From: Gp6-AA45 sp035652075
Lineage (GTDB): Bacteria > Acidobacteriota > Vicinamibacteria > Vicinamibacterales > CAVVIG01
Length of the DNA stretch: 64,000 nt
NCBI GenBank assembly: GCA_035652075.1
Contig: DASREL010000051.1
Span: 1-64,000, forward strand
Direction of reading: 5' to 3'
The position numbers and the translations under genes were made by a program. Positions within the stretch are counted from its first letter, which is position 1; every line of letters begins with the position of its first letter. Below the pieces are notes generated by a model, which saw nothing but the letters and a program-made list of their open reading frames with translations, ran no database searches and had not been told where the DNA came from. Of the stretch, positions 8,971 through 17,864 are shown piece after piece.

Positions 8971-10448
8971 TGGAAGAACCACGCTTCGACCCGCTTGATT
9001 ACCTGTCCGTTGCCAACCGCCGGAAGTGGTGGTTCATCATTCCGGTGGCGCTTTCGATCATCGTCGGCACGCTGCTCGTGTGGAAGCTGCCGCGCACCTA
9101 TCAGGCGACGACGACCGTCGCCATCAACTCCGCTCGCATCGCCCCGACGGTCGTCGGCGCGGTCGAGATGGACAAGGCGGACCGGACGCGCGCCGTCTCA
9201 CAACTGCTCCTCGGCCGCGCGGTGCTCGAGCGCACCGCTCGCCTCGAGCACCTGGACAAGGACACGTCCATCGACGCCGCGATCAACAAGCTGCGCAGCG
9301 GCATCTCGGTGTCCCTGCCAGACGGCTTCACGCCGAGCAACGCGAACACCGGCACCGGCCAGCAACAACTGACGCCGGACCAGAAAGCGGCGCTCGACAA
9401 CTACCAGGTGTCGTACATCGACGACACGCCTGAAGACGCGCAGCGGATCCTGAATCGCCTCGCGCAGGTGTTCGTCGAGGAGAACAGCAAGTCGCTCGAG
9501 ATTCGCGCCCAGGACACGTCGCAGTTCATCGACAGCCAGTTGCGCGCGAGCGAAGCGCGCCTCTCCGGCCTCGAAGAACGGCTGCGCCAGATGAAAGAGT
9601 CGTACATGGGCCGCCTCCCCGAGCAGACCAACGCCAACCTCGCGATGGTCGGCGCCATGCAGCGACAGCTCGAGTCGAACGCGACCGCACTGCGCGGCGA
9701 GCAGGACCGCCTGGCGCTCATCGAACGGCAGATCGAAGCGATGACGAGCAGCGCCGACGACATGGTCGCGACGATGAAGGGCACGCCGCAGGAATCGGCG
9801 CAGTCGCGCGTGCTCACGCTCCGCCGCGAGCTGGCGGATGCGCGCCTCGTCTACACCGACAAGCACCCGGAAATCATCCGGCTGCAGCAGGAACTGTCGG
9901 ACGCGGAGAAAGCCGCGAGCGCCGAGAAGACGCGACCGGCAGCGGATCGCCTCGCCGTCCTCAACGCGAACGGCGAGTACCGCGCGCTCATCAAGGAACG
10001 CGAACAGGTCAAGCTGCGGATCGCCGATCTGCAGCATCAGACGGCCGGCATCAACGCGCAGATCTCGTCGTACCAGGCGCGCGTCGAAGCGGCGCCGCGC
10101 GTCGAGCAGCAGATGGTCTCGCTGCAGCGCGCCTACGACCTCGAACGCGCCTCCTACGGCGACTTGAGCCAGAAGAAACAGGCGGCGTTGCTCAACGAGG
10201 ACCTGCAGCGCAAGCAGGGCAGCGAACAGTTCGCCGTCCTCATCCCGGCGGGTCTGCCGAGCGAACCGTTCAAACCGAAGCCGCTGCGCGTGATGTTGAT
10301 GGCAATCGCCGCGGGCTTCGTCCTGGGCGCCGCCGGTGTGATCGGCCGCGAGTATATGGACCGCTCGGTCTACGACGCGCGCGGTCTGCGTGATGAATTC
10401 GAGTTGCCGGTGCTCGCGGAGATCCCGCGCATCGAGCCGGCCATGTGA
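8970..10448 (+). CDS. Chain-length determinant protein (Wzz/GumC family)
   Basis: This 492-aa inner-membrane polysaccharide co-polymerase has an N-terminal transmembrane helix at about 23-43 (WWFIIPVALSIIVGTLLVW), a long periplasmic coiled-coil region (about 170-400) and a second helix near 440-460 (VMLMAIAAGFVLGAAGVIG). The tyrosine-kinase partner is the separate gene downstream, so this is the split-type PCP arrangement. It would set polymer length and link the kinase to export. Start ATG overlaps the barrel stop. Confidence 0.92.
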   Translation: MEEPRFDPLDYLSVANRRKWWFIIPVALSIIVGTLLVWKLPRTYQATTTVAINSARIAPTVVGAVEMDKADRTRAVSQLLLGRAVLERTARLEHLDKDTSIDAAINKLRSGISVSLPDGFTPSNANTGTGQQQLTPDQKAALDNYQVSYIDDTPEDAQRILNRLAQVFVEENSKSLEIRAQDTSQFIDSQLRASEARLSGLEERLRQMKESYMGRLPEQTNANLAMVGAMQRQLESNATALRGEQDRLALIERQIEAMTSSADDMVATMKGTPQESAQSRVLTLRRELADARLVYTDKHPEIIRLQQELSDAEKAASAEKTRPAADRLAVLNANGEYRALIKEREQVKLRIADLQHQTAGINAQISSYQARVEAAPRVEQQMVSLQRAYDLERASYGDLSQKKQAALLNEDLQRKQGSEQFAVLIPAGLPSEPFKPKPLRVMLMAIAAGFVLGAAGVIGREYMDRSVYDARGLRDEFELPVLAEIPRIEPAM

Positions 10449-10510
10449 TTGCGGATCGCGGATTGAGGATTGCGGATTGAATCCGCAGTCCGCATTCCTC
10501 GGTCCGCAAT
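10449..10510. repeat. GCGGATTGCGGATT repeat between chain-length and kinase genes
   Basis: Several GCGGATT units surround an ATTGCGGATTGAATCCGCA palindrome. It fills most of the 77-base gap between the two genes and may form a hairpin in the mRNA. Confidence 0.75.
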
Positions 10511-10525
10511 ACAGAGGAAACGAAG

Positions 10526-11422
10526 ATGAGTCGCATTCAAAATATCCTCGAGAAGGCGGAGCGCGAAGGCACCGCCATGCGCACGAGCCGCGTCGGCACG
10601 CAGGCGCCCATCGCCGCAGCGGTTCCCGCAAGCGTCGTCCCGGCCGCGATGGCCGAGGCGCCGCCGATCGTGCCGGCCGCTGCCCCGGTCATGACCGCGC
10701 CGCAGATTGTCGCGACGGTCAGCAACCCGGCCAACGAGCACGGCGAGCAGTTCAACGTCCGTCTGAATCCCCTGCTCGTCGCCGGTCTGTCGCCGAAATC
10801 GGCCGCGGCGGAACAGTACCGCCAACTGCGCACGCGCCTGTCGCTGGCCGAAGGCGCGAGCCAGATTCGCAGCGTCCTGATCACGAGCCCGCAGAAGGGT
10901 GAAGGCAAGTCGATCACGTCGGCGAACCTGGCGTTGACGATGGCGCAGGAAGTTCAGCGGCGCGTCATCCTGATCGAAGCGGATCTCCGCAAGCCGTCGC
11001 TCCAGCACTTGTTCGGTCTACCCGATGGGCCTGGCCTCGCGGACTACCTGTCTGGCGCGGCGGACTTGAAGCAGGTGATGAAGGTGCTGCCGGAACATCA
11101 CCTGACGGTGATCCCGGCCGGCGTCGCACCGGCGAATCCGGCGGAGCTGCTCGGGTCGACGGCGATGCGCCGCCTGCTCGACTCGCTGCGCTCGACCTTC
11201 GACCGCGTGATTCTCGACACGCCGCCGGTGCTGCCGCTCGCGGACGTCGCGATCCTCGCGCCGATGGTCGACGGCGCGCTGATGGTCGTTCGCGCCGGCT
11301 ACACACCGAAACCCGCGATCGAGAACGCGCTGCGCGCATTCGACTCCTCTCGCCTGCTCGGCGTCGTGCTCAACGAATCCGGCCTCGAGGATGACTATCG
11401 CTATGAAGCGGTGAAGCACTGA
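10526..11422 (+). CDS. BY-kinase-type ATPase (CpsD/CapB family, exosortase-associated)
   Basis: This 298-aa cytoplasmic P-loop kinase has Walker A SPQKGEGKS (121-129), Walker A' ILIEADLR (148-155) and Walker B VILDTPP (228-234). An Ala/Pro-rich segment (about 20-65) precedes the kinase domain. The C-terminus ends DDYRYEAVKH with only two tyrosines, rather than the long tyrosine cluster of enterobacterial Wzc. It would autophosphorylate and control assembly with the chain-length protein just upstream. Confidence 0.9.
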   Translation: MSRIQNILEKAEREGTAMRTSRVGTQAPIAAAVPASVVPAAMAEAPPIVPAAAPVMTAPQIVATVSNPANEHGEQFNVRLNPLLVAGLSPKSAAAEQYRQLRTRLSLAEGASQIRSVLITSPQKGEGKSITSANLALTMAQEVQRRVILIEADLRKPSLQHLFGLPDGPGLADYLSGAADLKQVMKVLPEHHLTVIPAGVAPANPAELLGSTAMRRLLDSLRSTFDRVILDTPPVLPLADVAILAPMVDGALMVVRAGYTPKPAIENALRAFDSSRLLGVVLNESGLEDDYRYEAVKH

Positions 11423-11424
11423 CA

Positions 11425-11512
11425 CAGCCATGGCTGAAGGCTCATGGCTCAGGGCTGATGGACATCTGTGACAGACGTCCATCAGCCATCAGCCGTTAGC
11501 CATTGGCCCTGT
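11425..11512. repeat. CATGGCTGAAGGCTCATGG / CCATCAGCC repeat with strong hairpin
   Basis: Short GGCTGATGG and ATGGCT units form an 11-bp hairpin: GGCTGATGGAC (11453-11463) pairs with GTCCATCAGCC (11477-11487). It occupies the gap between the kinase and priming-transferase genes and may attenuate transcription there. Confidence 0.65.
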
Positions 11513-11528
11513 CAGGGGATCCAGGGAG

Positions 11529-12899
11529 ATGCAGGTCTTTAACCGAAACGTGTCCGTGCGCGGTCTCACCGTCTTCACCTTCGAGGTCGTGCTGATCTCG
11601 GGGTCGATGGCGCTGGCTGCGACGCTGCACGGCGGCGCCGACACGGCGCAGGCGGTCGGCTGGAAGATCGCGCTCGTCACCGCGCTCTGCCAGCTGTGCT
11701 TCTACTACAACGATCTCTACGACCTGACGGTTGTCCATTCGAACCGTGAGCTGACCGTCAGGCTGCTGCAAGCGGCCGGCGCCGCGGCGATCGTCCTCGC
11801 CGCGGTTGCCGTGGCTGCCCCATCGTTGATTCTCGATCCCACGGTGTTCGTCACCGCGATGTCGGTGTTCGTCATCGCCGTGCTCGCGTGGCGCGTCTCC
11901 TTCAACTACATCGCGCGCGGGCCGCATCTCGAGGAACGCGTGCTCATCGTCGGGACCGGCACGACGGCGCGCATGCTCGCGCGCCAGATCGGATCGCAGC
12001 TGGACTTCGCCTATCGCCTGGTCGGCTTCGTCGACGAAGGCGAGGATCACAACTACGTCCGCCAGCACGACATCCTCGGGAACGCCACCGACATCGATCG
12101 CATCGTCGCCGAGCGTCGCATCAGCCGCATCGTCGTCGGCCTGTCGGACCGTCGCGGTCACCTGCCGATCGACGCGCTGCTGCGCGCGAAGCTCTCGGGC
12201 GTCCGCGTCGAGGATGCGACGACGACCTACGAGCGGCTGACCGGCAAGATCCTGATCGATGACCTGAAACCGAGCTGGCTGGTCTTCTCGGACGGCTTCC
12301 GCGCCTCTCGCTGGACGCGGTTCATCAAACGGATGCTCGACCTCGCGCTGTCGATCCTCCTGGCGATCGTGGCGGCGCCGCTGATGGCGCTGACCGCCCT
12401 CGCAATCCGGCTCGACTCGAAGGGACCGATCCTGTATTCGCAGGAGCGCGTCGGCGAAAACGGACGCGTGTTCACCGTCTACAAGTTCCGCTCGATGCGC
12501 ACCGACGCCGAGCAGGCCGGCCGTCCGGTCTGGGCGCGCGACAAGGACGATCGGATCACGCGCGTCGGCCGCTTCATCCGAAAGACGCGTCTCGACGAGC
12601 TGCCGCAGCTGTGGAACGTGATGAGCGGCGACATGAGCTTCGTCGGTCCGCGGCCCGAGCGTCCGTTCTTCGTCGAGCAGCTCGCGCGCGAAATTCCGTT
12701 CTACATGCAGCGCCACGCGGTCAAGCCGGGGCTGACCGGCTGGGCGCAGGTGAAATACGAGTACGGCTCCTCGATCGAAGACGCGATGGAGAAGCTGCGT
12801 TACGACCTCTACTACATCAAACATCTGTCGATCTTCTTCGACCTCACCATCGTGCTCGACACCGTGAAGGTCGTTCTTTTCGGAAAGGGCGCGAAGTGA
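11529..12899 (+). CDS. Undecaprenyl-phosphate sugar phosphotransferase (priming transferase)
   Basis: This 456-aa membrane enzyme starts polymer synthesis by putting a sugar-phosphate on the lipid carrier. The N-terminal half has several transmembrane helices and a CoA-binding-like Rossmann domain (VLIVGTGTTARMLARQ, about 138-153). The C-terminal bacterial sugar transferase domain contains KFRSMRTDAE (about 320) and the basic/aspartate motif TRLDELPQLWNV (about 352-363). It is the type seen in exosortase loci (EpsB-like). GTG of the next gene overlaps its stop. Confidence 0.92.
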   Translation: MQVFNRNVSVRGLTVFTFEVVLISGSMALAATLHGGADTAQAVGWKIALVTALCQLCFYYNDLYDLTVVHSNRELTVRLLQAAGAAAIVLAAVAVAAPSLILDPTVFVTAMSVFVIAVLAWRVSFNYIARGPHLEERVLIVGTGTTARMLARQIGSQLDFAYRLVGFVDEGEDHNYVRQHDILGNATDIDRIVAERRISRIVVGLSDRRGHLPIDALLRAKLSGVRVEDATTTYERLTGKILIDDLKPSWLVFSDGFRASRWTRFIKRMLDLALSILLAIVAAPLMALTALAIRLDSKGPILYSQERVGENGRVFTVYKFRSMRTDAEQAGRPVWARDKDDRITRVGRFIRKTRLDELPQLWNVMSGDMSFVGPRPERPFFVEQLAREIPFYMQRHAVKPGLTGWAQVKYEYGSSIEDAMEKLRYDLYYIKHLSIFFDLTIVLDTVKVVLFGKGAK

Positions 12900-14455
12900 A
12901 AGACGTCTGGGGAGATGACGACCGCCAGCTGGTGACGGTCGCACGCAACGTCACGACCAGGTATCTGGCGATCGCGATCGACGCGATGCTCGGCCTGGTG
13001 CTGCTGCCCTTCAACGTGCGGCATCTCGGTCCGTCCGCGTACGGCTTGTGGATGCTGACCGCCTCGATGACCACGTACTTCTCGGTGCTGGACCTCGGGT
13101 TCGGCGGGTCGATCGTCAAGTTCATCGCGCACTACCGCGCGAGGCGAGATGTCCGGGGCCTCAACGAGATCGCCAGCACGCTGTTCGGCATCTTCTCGGT
13201 CGTCGGCATCGTGTCGTATCTGGTCTTCCTGATCCTCGCCTACAACGTGCGGCACGTGGTCAACATCACGCCAGACCAGGAGCCGACCGCGCGATCGCTG
13301 ATGCTCGTCATCGGCGTCTACGTCTCGCTCGGTTTCCCGTTCAGCATCTTCGGCGGCGTCATCAACGGCTTCCAGCGCTACGACGTCAACAACCTCGTCG
13401 GCATTTGCAGCAGCCTGCTGGTCGCGATCGTCAACGTCGCGATGCTGCTGTCCGGCGCGACGCTCGTCCAGCTGGTGCTGACGACGACGACGATTCGCAT
13501 CCTGACCTACTTCGTGTATCGGTTGAACGCGTATCAGGTGTTCCCCGCGCTCTCGGTGCGGCCGTCGCTGTTTCTGTGGTCGCGCGTGCGCGAGCTGACC
13601 AGCTTCAGCGTGTACGTCGCGATCATCGACTGGTCGAACAAGCTGAATTATTCGATCGACGCGATCGTCATCGGCGCGTTCCTGTCGACCGCAGCCGTCG
13701 CGTTGTGGACCGTGCCGCAGCGGCTCGCGGAAATGCTGCAGCGGCTCACCAACCAGCTGAATGGCGTGCTGTTCCCCGTCGTCGTCGACAGCGATGCGGG
13801 ACAGAAGCCGGAGCGGCTGCGGATGATCTTCATTCAGGGGACGCGGCTGTCGCTCGTCAGCGTGATGCCGCTCGCCGCGGCACTGGTGTTCCTGATGGAT
13901 CCGCTGGTCCACGCCTGGGTCGGACCGCGATTCGCCGACAGCGTCATCGTCGCGCAGATTTTGATTGCGGTCGTCGCGATCCGTGTCGGCAACGCGACCG
14001 CCACGACGATCCTGAAAGGCGCCGGTCAGCACCGGTTGCTGTCGTACGCCAACGCCGGCGCCGCGCTCGCGAACGTCGCGCTCAGTCTGTTGTGGATTCG
14101 TAAGTACGGTCTCGTCGGACAAGCGATGGGCACGCTCGTGCCGGTCGCATTTACCGCGATCTTCATCTTGTGGCCGGCGGCATGCCGGCGTGTCGGCGTC
14201 ACCCTTGCCGCGTCCTTCTGGCAGGCGGTGTGGCCGACCGTGTGGCCGCTCGTCGTGATGGCAATCGTCGTCATCCCTGTACGTAACGCGCTTCCACCAC
14301 GCCTCTACGCGGTGGCGATCGCCGGCGCGATCGGGACGTTGGTCTACGCGGTGACGTTCCTGGCATTCGCCGTGAAGAGTGACGAGCGACGGACGTACGT
14401 AACGAAAGCGTTGGAACTCGCACGGGTCAGACAGCGCGTTCCGGCAGCCGCGTGA
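12896..14455 (+). CDS. Polysaccharide flippase (Wzx/MATE-type oligosaccharide transporter)
   Basis: This 519-aa protein has about twelve to fourteen hydrophobic helices, beginning at the conserved N-terminal segment ARNVTTRYLAIAIDAMLG (about 15-32). It would move lipid-linked repeat units across the inner membrane. The GTG start overlaps the stop of the priming transferase (GTGA), so the two are translationally coupled. Substrate specificity cannot be read from the sequence. Confidence 0.88.
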   Translation: MKDVWGDDDRQLVTVARNVTTRYLAIAIDAMLGLVLLPFNVRHLGPSAYGLWMLTASMTTYFSVLDLGFGGSIVKFIAHYRARRDVRGLNEIASTLFGIFSVVGIVSYLVFLILAYNVRHVVNITPDQEPTARSLMLVIGVYVSLGFPFSIFGGVINGFQRYDVNNLVGICSSLLVAIVNVAMLLSGATLVQLVLTTTTIRILTYFVYRLNAYQVFPALSVRPSLFLWSRVRELTSFSVYVAIIDWSNKLNYSIDAIVIGAFLSTAAVALWTVPQRLAEMLQRLTNQLNGVLFPVVVDSDAGQKPERLRMIFIQGTRLSLVSVMPLAAALVFLMDPLVHAWVGPRFADSVIVAQILIAVVAIRVGNATATTILKGAGQHRLLSYANAGAALANVALSLLWIRKYGLVGQAMGTLVPVAFTAIFILWPAACRRVGVTLAASFWQAVWPTVWPLVVMAIVVIPVRNALPPRLYAVAIAGAIGTLVYAVTFLAFAVKSDERRTYVTKALELARVRQRVPAAA

Positions 14456-14487
14456 CTGGCGACTGGTGACTGGAGACTGGTGACTGT
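14453..14487. repeat. GACTGGTGACTGG tandem repeat
   Basis: Four imperfect GACTGG(T/C/A)GA units fill the whole gap between the flippase stop and the nucleotidyltransferase ATG, replacing any normal ribosome-binding site. Confidence 0.7.
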
Positions 14488-15243
14488 ATGAGAGGGATCA
14501 TTCTCGCAGCCGGCAAGGGCTCGCGATTGAACGGAACGGCGGGGGACAAACCGAAGTGTCTCGTTCGCGTGGGCGATCGCACGCTGCTCGAGCGGCAGAT
14601 CGATACGCTGCGTGCCGCCGGCATCGGCGACATCGCGGTCGTGGTCGGGTGTCAGGCCGAGTCGGTGCGGCTGCAGTGCGGCGGCGGCATCACCTACATC
14701 GAGAACTCGCGATTCGCGCAGACGAACAGTCTGTATTCGCTGTGGTTGGCACGACCTCTGCTGGACGAGGGGTTCGTGGTCATGAACTGTGACGTGCTGT
14801 TCCATCCGCAGCTGCTGACGGATCTCGTGACGTCACGCTACGCCGACGCGCTGCTGATCGCGTATCAGGAAGACGATAGCGAACCGCTCGGTGACGAAGA
14901 AATGAAGATCAAAGTCCGTCGCGGCCGCGTCGTCGACATGTCGAAGACGATGCCGGCGGACGAGGCGGATGGCGAGAACCTCGGCATCCTGAAGTTCGGA
15001 CCCGAGGGCGCGTTGATCCTCTCCGACATCCTGGACGAGCGGATCGCCGCCGGCGCGCTGCGCGACTGGGCGCCGCGGGCGTTTGCCGACTTCGCACGCA
15101 TCCGGCCGCTTCACGCCATCGGCACGCGCGGGCTGCCGTGGACCGAAATCGATTTCCCAGAGGACTACCAGCGCGCGGTCAACGAGATTCTGCCGTTGAT
15201 CGAAGCCGACGAACTCGCGCTGATGCCGGCAGCGAACGAATAA
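14488..15243 (+). CDS. Sugar-phosphate / phosphocholine nucleotidyltransferase (LicC-like)
   Basis: This 251-aa GT-A-fold nucleotidyltransferase has the signature GIILAAGKGSRL (3-14) with KPKCLV (22-27), and an acidic metal motif MNCDVLFH (about 99-106). Its length and motifs fit LicC-type CTP:phosphocholine cytidylyltransferases and short sugar-1-phosphate transferases. The two CDP-glycerol-transferase-like genes downstream would need a CDP-activated donor, so a cytidylyltransferase role fits, but the substrate is inference. Confidence 0.75.
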   Translation: MRGIILAAGKGSRLNGTAGDKPKCLVRVGDRTLLERQIDTLRAAGIGDIAVVVGCQAESVRLQCGGGITYIENSRFAQTNSLYSLWLARPLLDEGFVVMNCDVLFHPQLLTDLVTSRYADALLIAYQEDDSEPLGDEEMKIKVRRGRVVDMSKTMPADEADGENLGILKFGPEGALILSDILDERIAAGALRDWAPRAFADFARIRPLHAIGTRGLPWTEIDFPEDYQRAVNEILPLIEADELALMPAANE

Positions 15244-15257
15244 CGGAGAGATCACCG

Positions 15258-16475
15258 ATGTACGAACGCTTTTATCGCCTACGCGAACGGCCGTTCGCGC
15301 TCACGCCCGACCCGGATTACCTCTATCCGAGCCGCGTCCACCAGGAAGCGCTGAACTACCTGCGCTACGGCATCGAAAGCCACGCCGGCTTCGTCGTCAT
15401 CACCGGCGCGATCGGTTCCGGCAAGACGACGCTGCTGCAGACGTTGCTCCGCGGTCTCGACAACCAGACCACGGTCGCGCGGTTGATGAACACGCTGCTC
15501 GATCCGCGCGAGCTGCTCGAGTCGGCCATGATCGATTTCGGCCTCGACCCGAGCGGCAAATCGAAGCCGGCGATGCTGAAGATGCTCGGCGAGTTCCTGG
15601 TCAGCGAGCGCTCGGCCGGCCGCCTCGTCCTGCTCGTCATCGACGAAGCGCAGAACCTGACGCTGCCGGCGCTTGAAGAGATTCGCATGCTGTCGAACCT
15701 CGAGACCGAGAAGTCGAAGCTGCTGCAGATCATCCTGATCGGTCAGCCGGATCTGCGCGACAAGCTCGATCGACCGGAACTCGAGCAGTTGCGGCAGCGC
15801 ATCACGGTCAGCTATCACCTCGAACCGCTCGACGCCGACGAGACCGCGCGCTACATCAATCACCGGCTGGCCCGGGCCGCGGTCGGCACGCCGATGGAAT
15901 TCGGCCGCGGCGTCACCGACCGCATCCATGCGCGCAGCAAAGGCGTGCCGCGCCTGATCAACGTCATCGCCGACGCCGCGCTCGTGTTCGGGTACGGCGA
16001 AGAGCGATCGACGATCGACGACGGGCTGATCGAAGAAGTGATTGCGGATCTGGACGCGACCGGCGTGCTCGGTCCGCAGTCGGATGCCAATCGGCACGCC
16101 TCTGTGGTCCCTGCGGATCCAGCGGTCGCGGCGGCCGTGGCCGCGCCGATCGCCGCGTCGGCGATCGCGACCGACGAGAAGCTGCAGCGCGAGCTCGCGG
16201 CGGTCGCCGCGCGCGAAGCGGAACTGAAGAAACGCGAGCAGGACATGGCGGCGCGCGAGCGCGAGATGGCCGAACAGCGCCGCGTCCTCGCCGAGCAATA
16301 TCGTCTGCTGAAAACGCAGACGCAGGCGCCCGCCGCCGCCGCGTGGCCGCCCGCACCGAAGTTCGTGCAGAGCGCCAGGCTCGGCACGCCGTCGAAGAGC
16401 CGCGGCAGTTTCTGGCGCCGCGTGAAAAACACCATTCTCGGAACACCCGAACCAGTGTTGGAGGACTCGCTGTGA
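15258..16475 (+). CDS. XrtA/PEP-CTERM-associated ATPase (ExeA/GspA-like AAA)
   Basis: This 405-aa ATPase begins MYERFYRLRERPFALTPDP, the hallmark of the ExeA-like ATPases found in exosortase A loci. Walker A GAIGSGKTT lies at about 50-58 and Walker B LVLLVIDEAQ at about 126-135. The AAA core ends near 270. A coiled coil of Glu/Arg-rich heptads (about 310-360) follows, and the end is basic. The family is typical of polysaccharide loci with exosortase; its precise job is not established. Stop overlaps the GTG of the dehydrogenase. Confidence 0.88.
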   Translation: MYERFYRLRERPFALTPDPDYLYPSRVHQEALNYLRYGIESHAGFVVITGAIGSGKTTLLQTLLRGLDNQTTVARLMNTLLDPRELLESAMIDFGLDPSGKSKPAMLKMLGEFLVSERSAGRLVLLVIDEAQNLTLPALEEIRMLSNLETEKSKLLQIILIGQPDLRDKLDRPELEQLRQRITVSYHLEPLDADETARYINHRLARAAVGTPMEFGRGVTDRIHARSKGVPRLINVIADAALVFGYGEERSTIDDGLIEEVIADLDATGVLGPQSDANRHASVVPADPAVAAAVAAPIAASAIATDEKLQRELAAVAAREAELKKREQDMAAREREMAEQRRVLAEQYRLLKTQTQAPAAAAWPPAPKFVQSARLGTPSKSRGSFWRRVKNTILGTPEPVLEDSL

Positions 16476-17857
16476 ACCAGTCGGCTTCGGGCAGCCCTGA
16501 AGGGCTGCGCTACAAACTCACGTCGCGCACCGCGCGGACCGGCGTTATCGGCCTCGGCTACGTTGGCCTCCCGCTGGCGGTCGAATTCGCGCGAGCCGGA
16601 TTTTCGACGACAGGCATCGATCTCGATCAACGGAAGACGGACGCCGTCAACCAGGGCACGTCGTACATCCCGGATGTTCCGACAGAAGAAGTGGCGCGAC
16701 TCGTCGCCGAGAACAAACTGAGGGCGACGACGGACTTCGCTGTCGTGCGGGAGCTCGACACGATCAACATCTGCGTCCCGACGCCGCTGCGCAAGACGAA
16801 GGACCCCGACATGTCCTACATCGTCTCGGCCGTCGAGCAGATCGCGAAGTATCTGCATCCGGGGATGCTGATCGTGCTGGAGTCGACGACCTATCCGGGC
16901 ACGACCGAAGAACTGGTGAAGCCGATGCTCGAGGCGGGCGGTCTCGTCGCCGGCGTCGACTTCTTCCTCGCGTTCTCGCCCGAGCGCGTCGATCCGGGCA
17001 ACCCGACGTTCAACACGCACAACGTGCCGAAGGTGGTCGGCGGCCTGGGCCAGGAGTCGACCGAGCTCGCGTCTTTGCTCTACGGCGCGGCAATCGAAAC
17101 GATCGTTCCCGTCAGTTCTCCGCAGGCGGCCGAGATGGTCAAGCTGCTCGAGAACACGTTCCGCATGGTCAACATCGGTCTCGTCAACGAGATCGCGTTG
17201 ATGTGCGACCGGCTCGGCCTCGATGTCTGGGAAGTGGTGAAGGCGGCGGCAACGAAGCCGTTCGGCTTCATGCCTTTCTATCCTGGCCCGGGCCTCGGCG
17301 GCCACTGCATCCCAATCGATCCGTTCTATCTGTCGTGGAAAGCGAAGCAGACCGGATTCGATCCGCGCTTCATCGAGCTCGCCGGCCAGATCAACGGCGC
17401 GATGCCGCACTTCGTCGTCGACAAGATCGGCGACGCGCTGAACCGTCACCAGAAATCGATCAACGGATCGACCGTCCTGGTGCTGGGCGTCGCCTACAAG
17501 CGCGACATCGACGACATGCGCGAGTCGCCGTCGCTCGACGTCATGGCGCTGCTGCACCAGAAGGGCGCAAAGGTGCAGTACGCGGATCCGTACGTGCCGA
17601 AGGTCTCCGCACGCGCCTGGCACGGTGGATTCGACATCGAAACCGAACCGCTGACGGCGGACGCGATCGCTGCGGCCGACTGCGTCGCGATCCTGACCGA
17701 GCACAAGACCGTGAACTACGACATGGTGTTGAACTCGGCGAAGCTGATCGTCGACACGCGCAACGCGATCGCCGGCGTCCACGCGCACGTCATCAAGCTC
17801 GGCGCGCCGGCGCCGGCATTCGTGCGCGCGCCCAAGACGGAGGAGGCCGCTGCCTAA
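16472..17857 (+). CDS. UDP-sugar 6-dehydrogenase (WbpA/TviB-type, probably UDP-GlcNAc)
   Basis: This 461-aa enzyme makes a UDP-sugar acid from a UDP-hexose or UDP-HexNAc, with two rounds of NAD reduction. The Rossmann motif GLGYVGLPLA lies at about 26-35 and the catalytic Cys in GLGGHCIPIDPFYLSWKA at about 268-285. The GGHCIPIDP form is the one seen in UDP-N-acetylglucosamine/galactosamine dehydrogenases. The first 18 residues include SPEGLRY from a GCAGCCCTGAAGGGCTGCGCTAC element (16491-16513) placed in frame ahead of the fold. GTG start is coupled to the ATPase stop. Confidence 0.87.
   Translation: MNQSASGSPEGLRYKLTSRTARTGVIGLGYVGLPLAVEFARAGFSTTGIDLDQRKTDAVNQGTSYIPDVPTEEVARLVAENKLRATTDFAVVRELDTINICVPTPLRKTKDPDMSYIVSAVEQIAKYLHPGMLIVLESTTYPGTTEELVKPMLEAGGLVAGVDFFLAFSPERVDPGNPTFNTHNVPKVVGGLGQESTELASLLYGAAIETIVPVSSPQAAEMVKLLENTFRMVNIGLVNEIALMCDRLGLDVWEVVKAAATKPFGFMPFYPGPGLGGHCIPIDPFYLSWKAKQTGFDPRFIELAGQINGAMPHFVVDKIGDALNRHQKSINGSTVLVLGVAYKRDIDDMRESPSLDVMALLHQKGAKVQYADPYVPKVSARAWHGGFDIETEPLTADAIAAADCVAILTEHKTVNYDMVLNSAKLIVDTRNAIAGVHAHVIKLGAPAPAFVRAPKTEEAAA
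16491..16513. repeat. GCAGCCCTGAAGGGCTGCGCTAC palindrome in the dehydrogenase N-terminus
   Basis: A single copy of the CAGGCCTGAAGGCCTG family lies in frame, a few codons after the GTG start. Confidence 0.7.
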
Positions 17858-17864
17858 CGGTCCG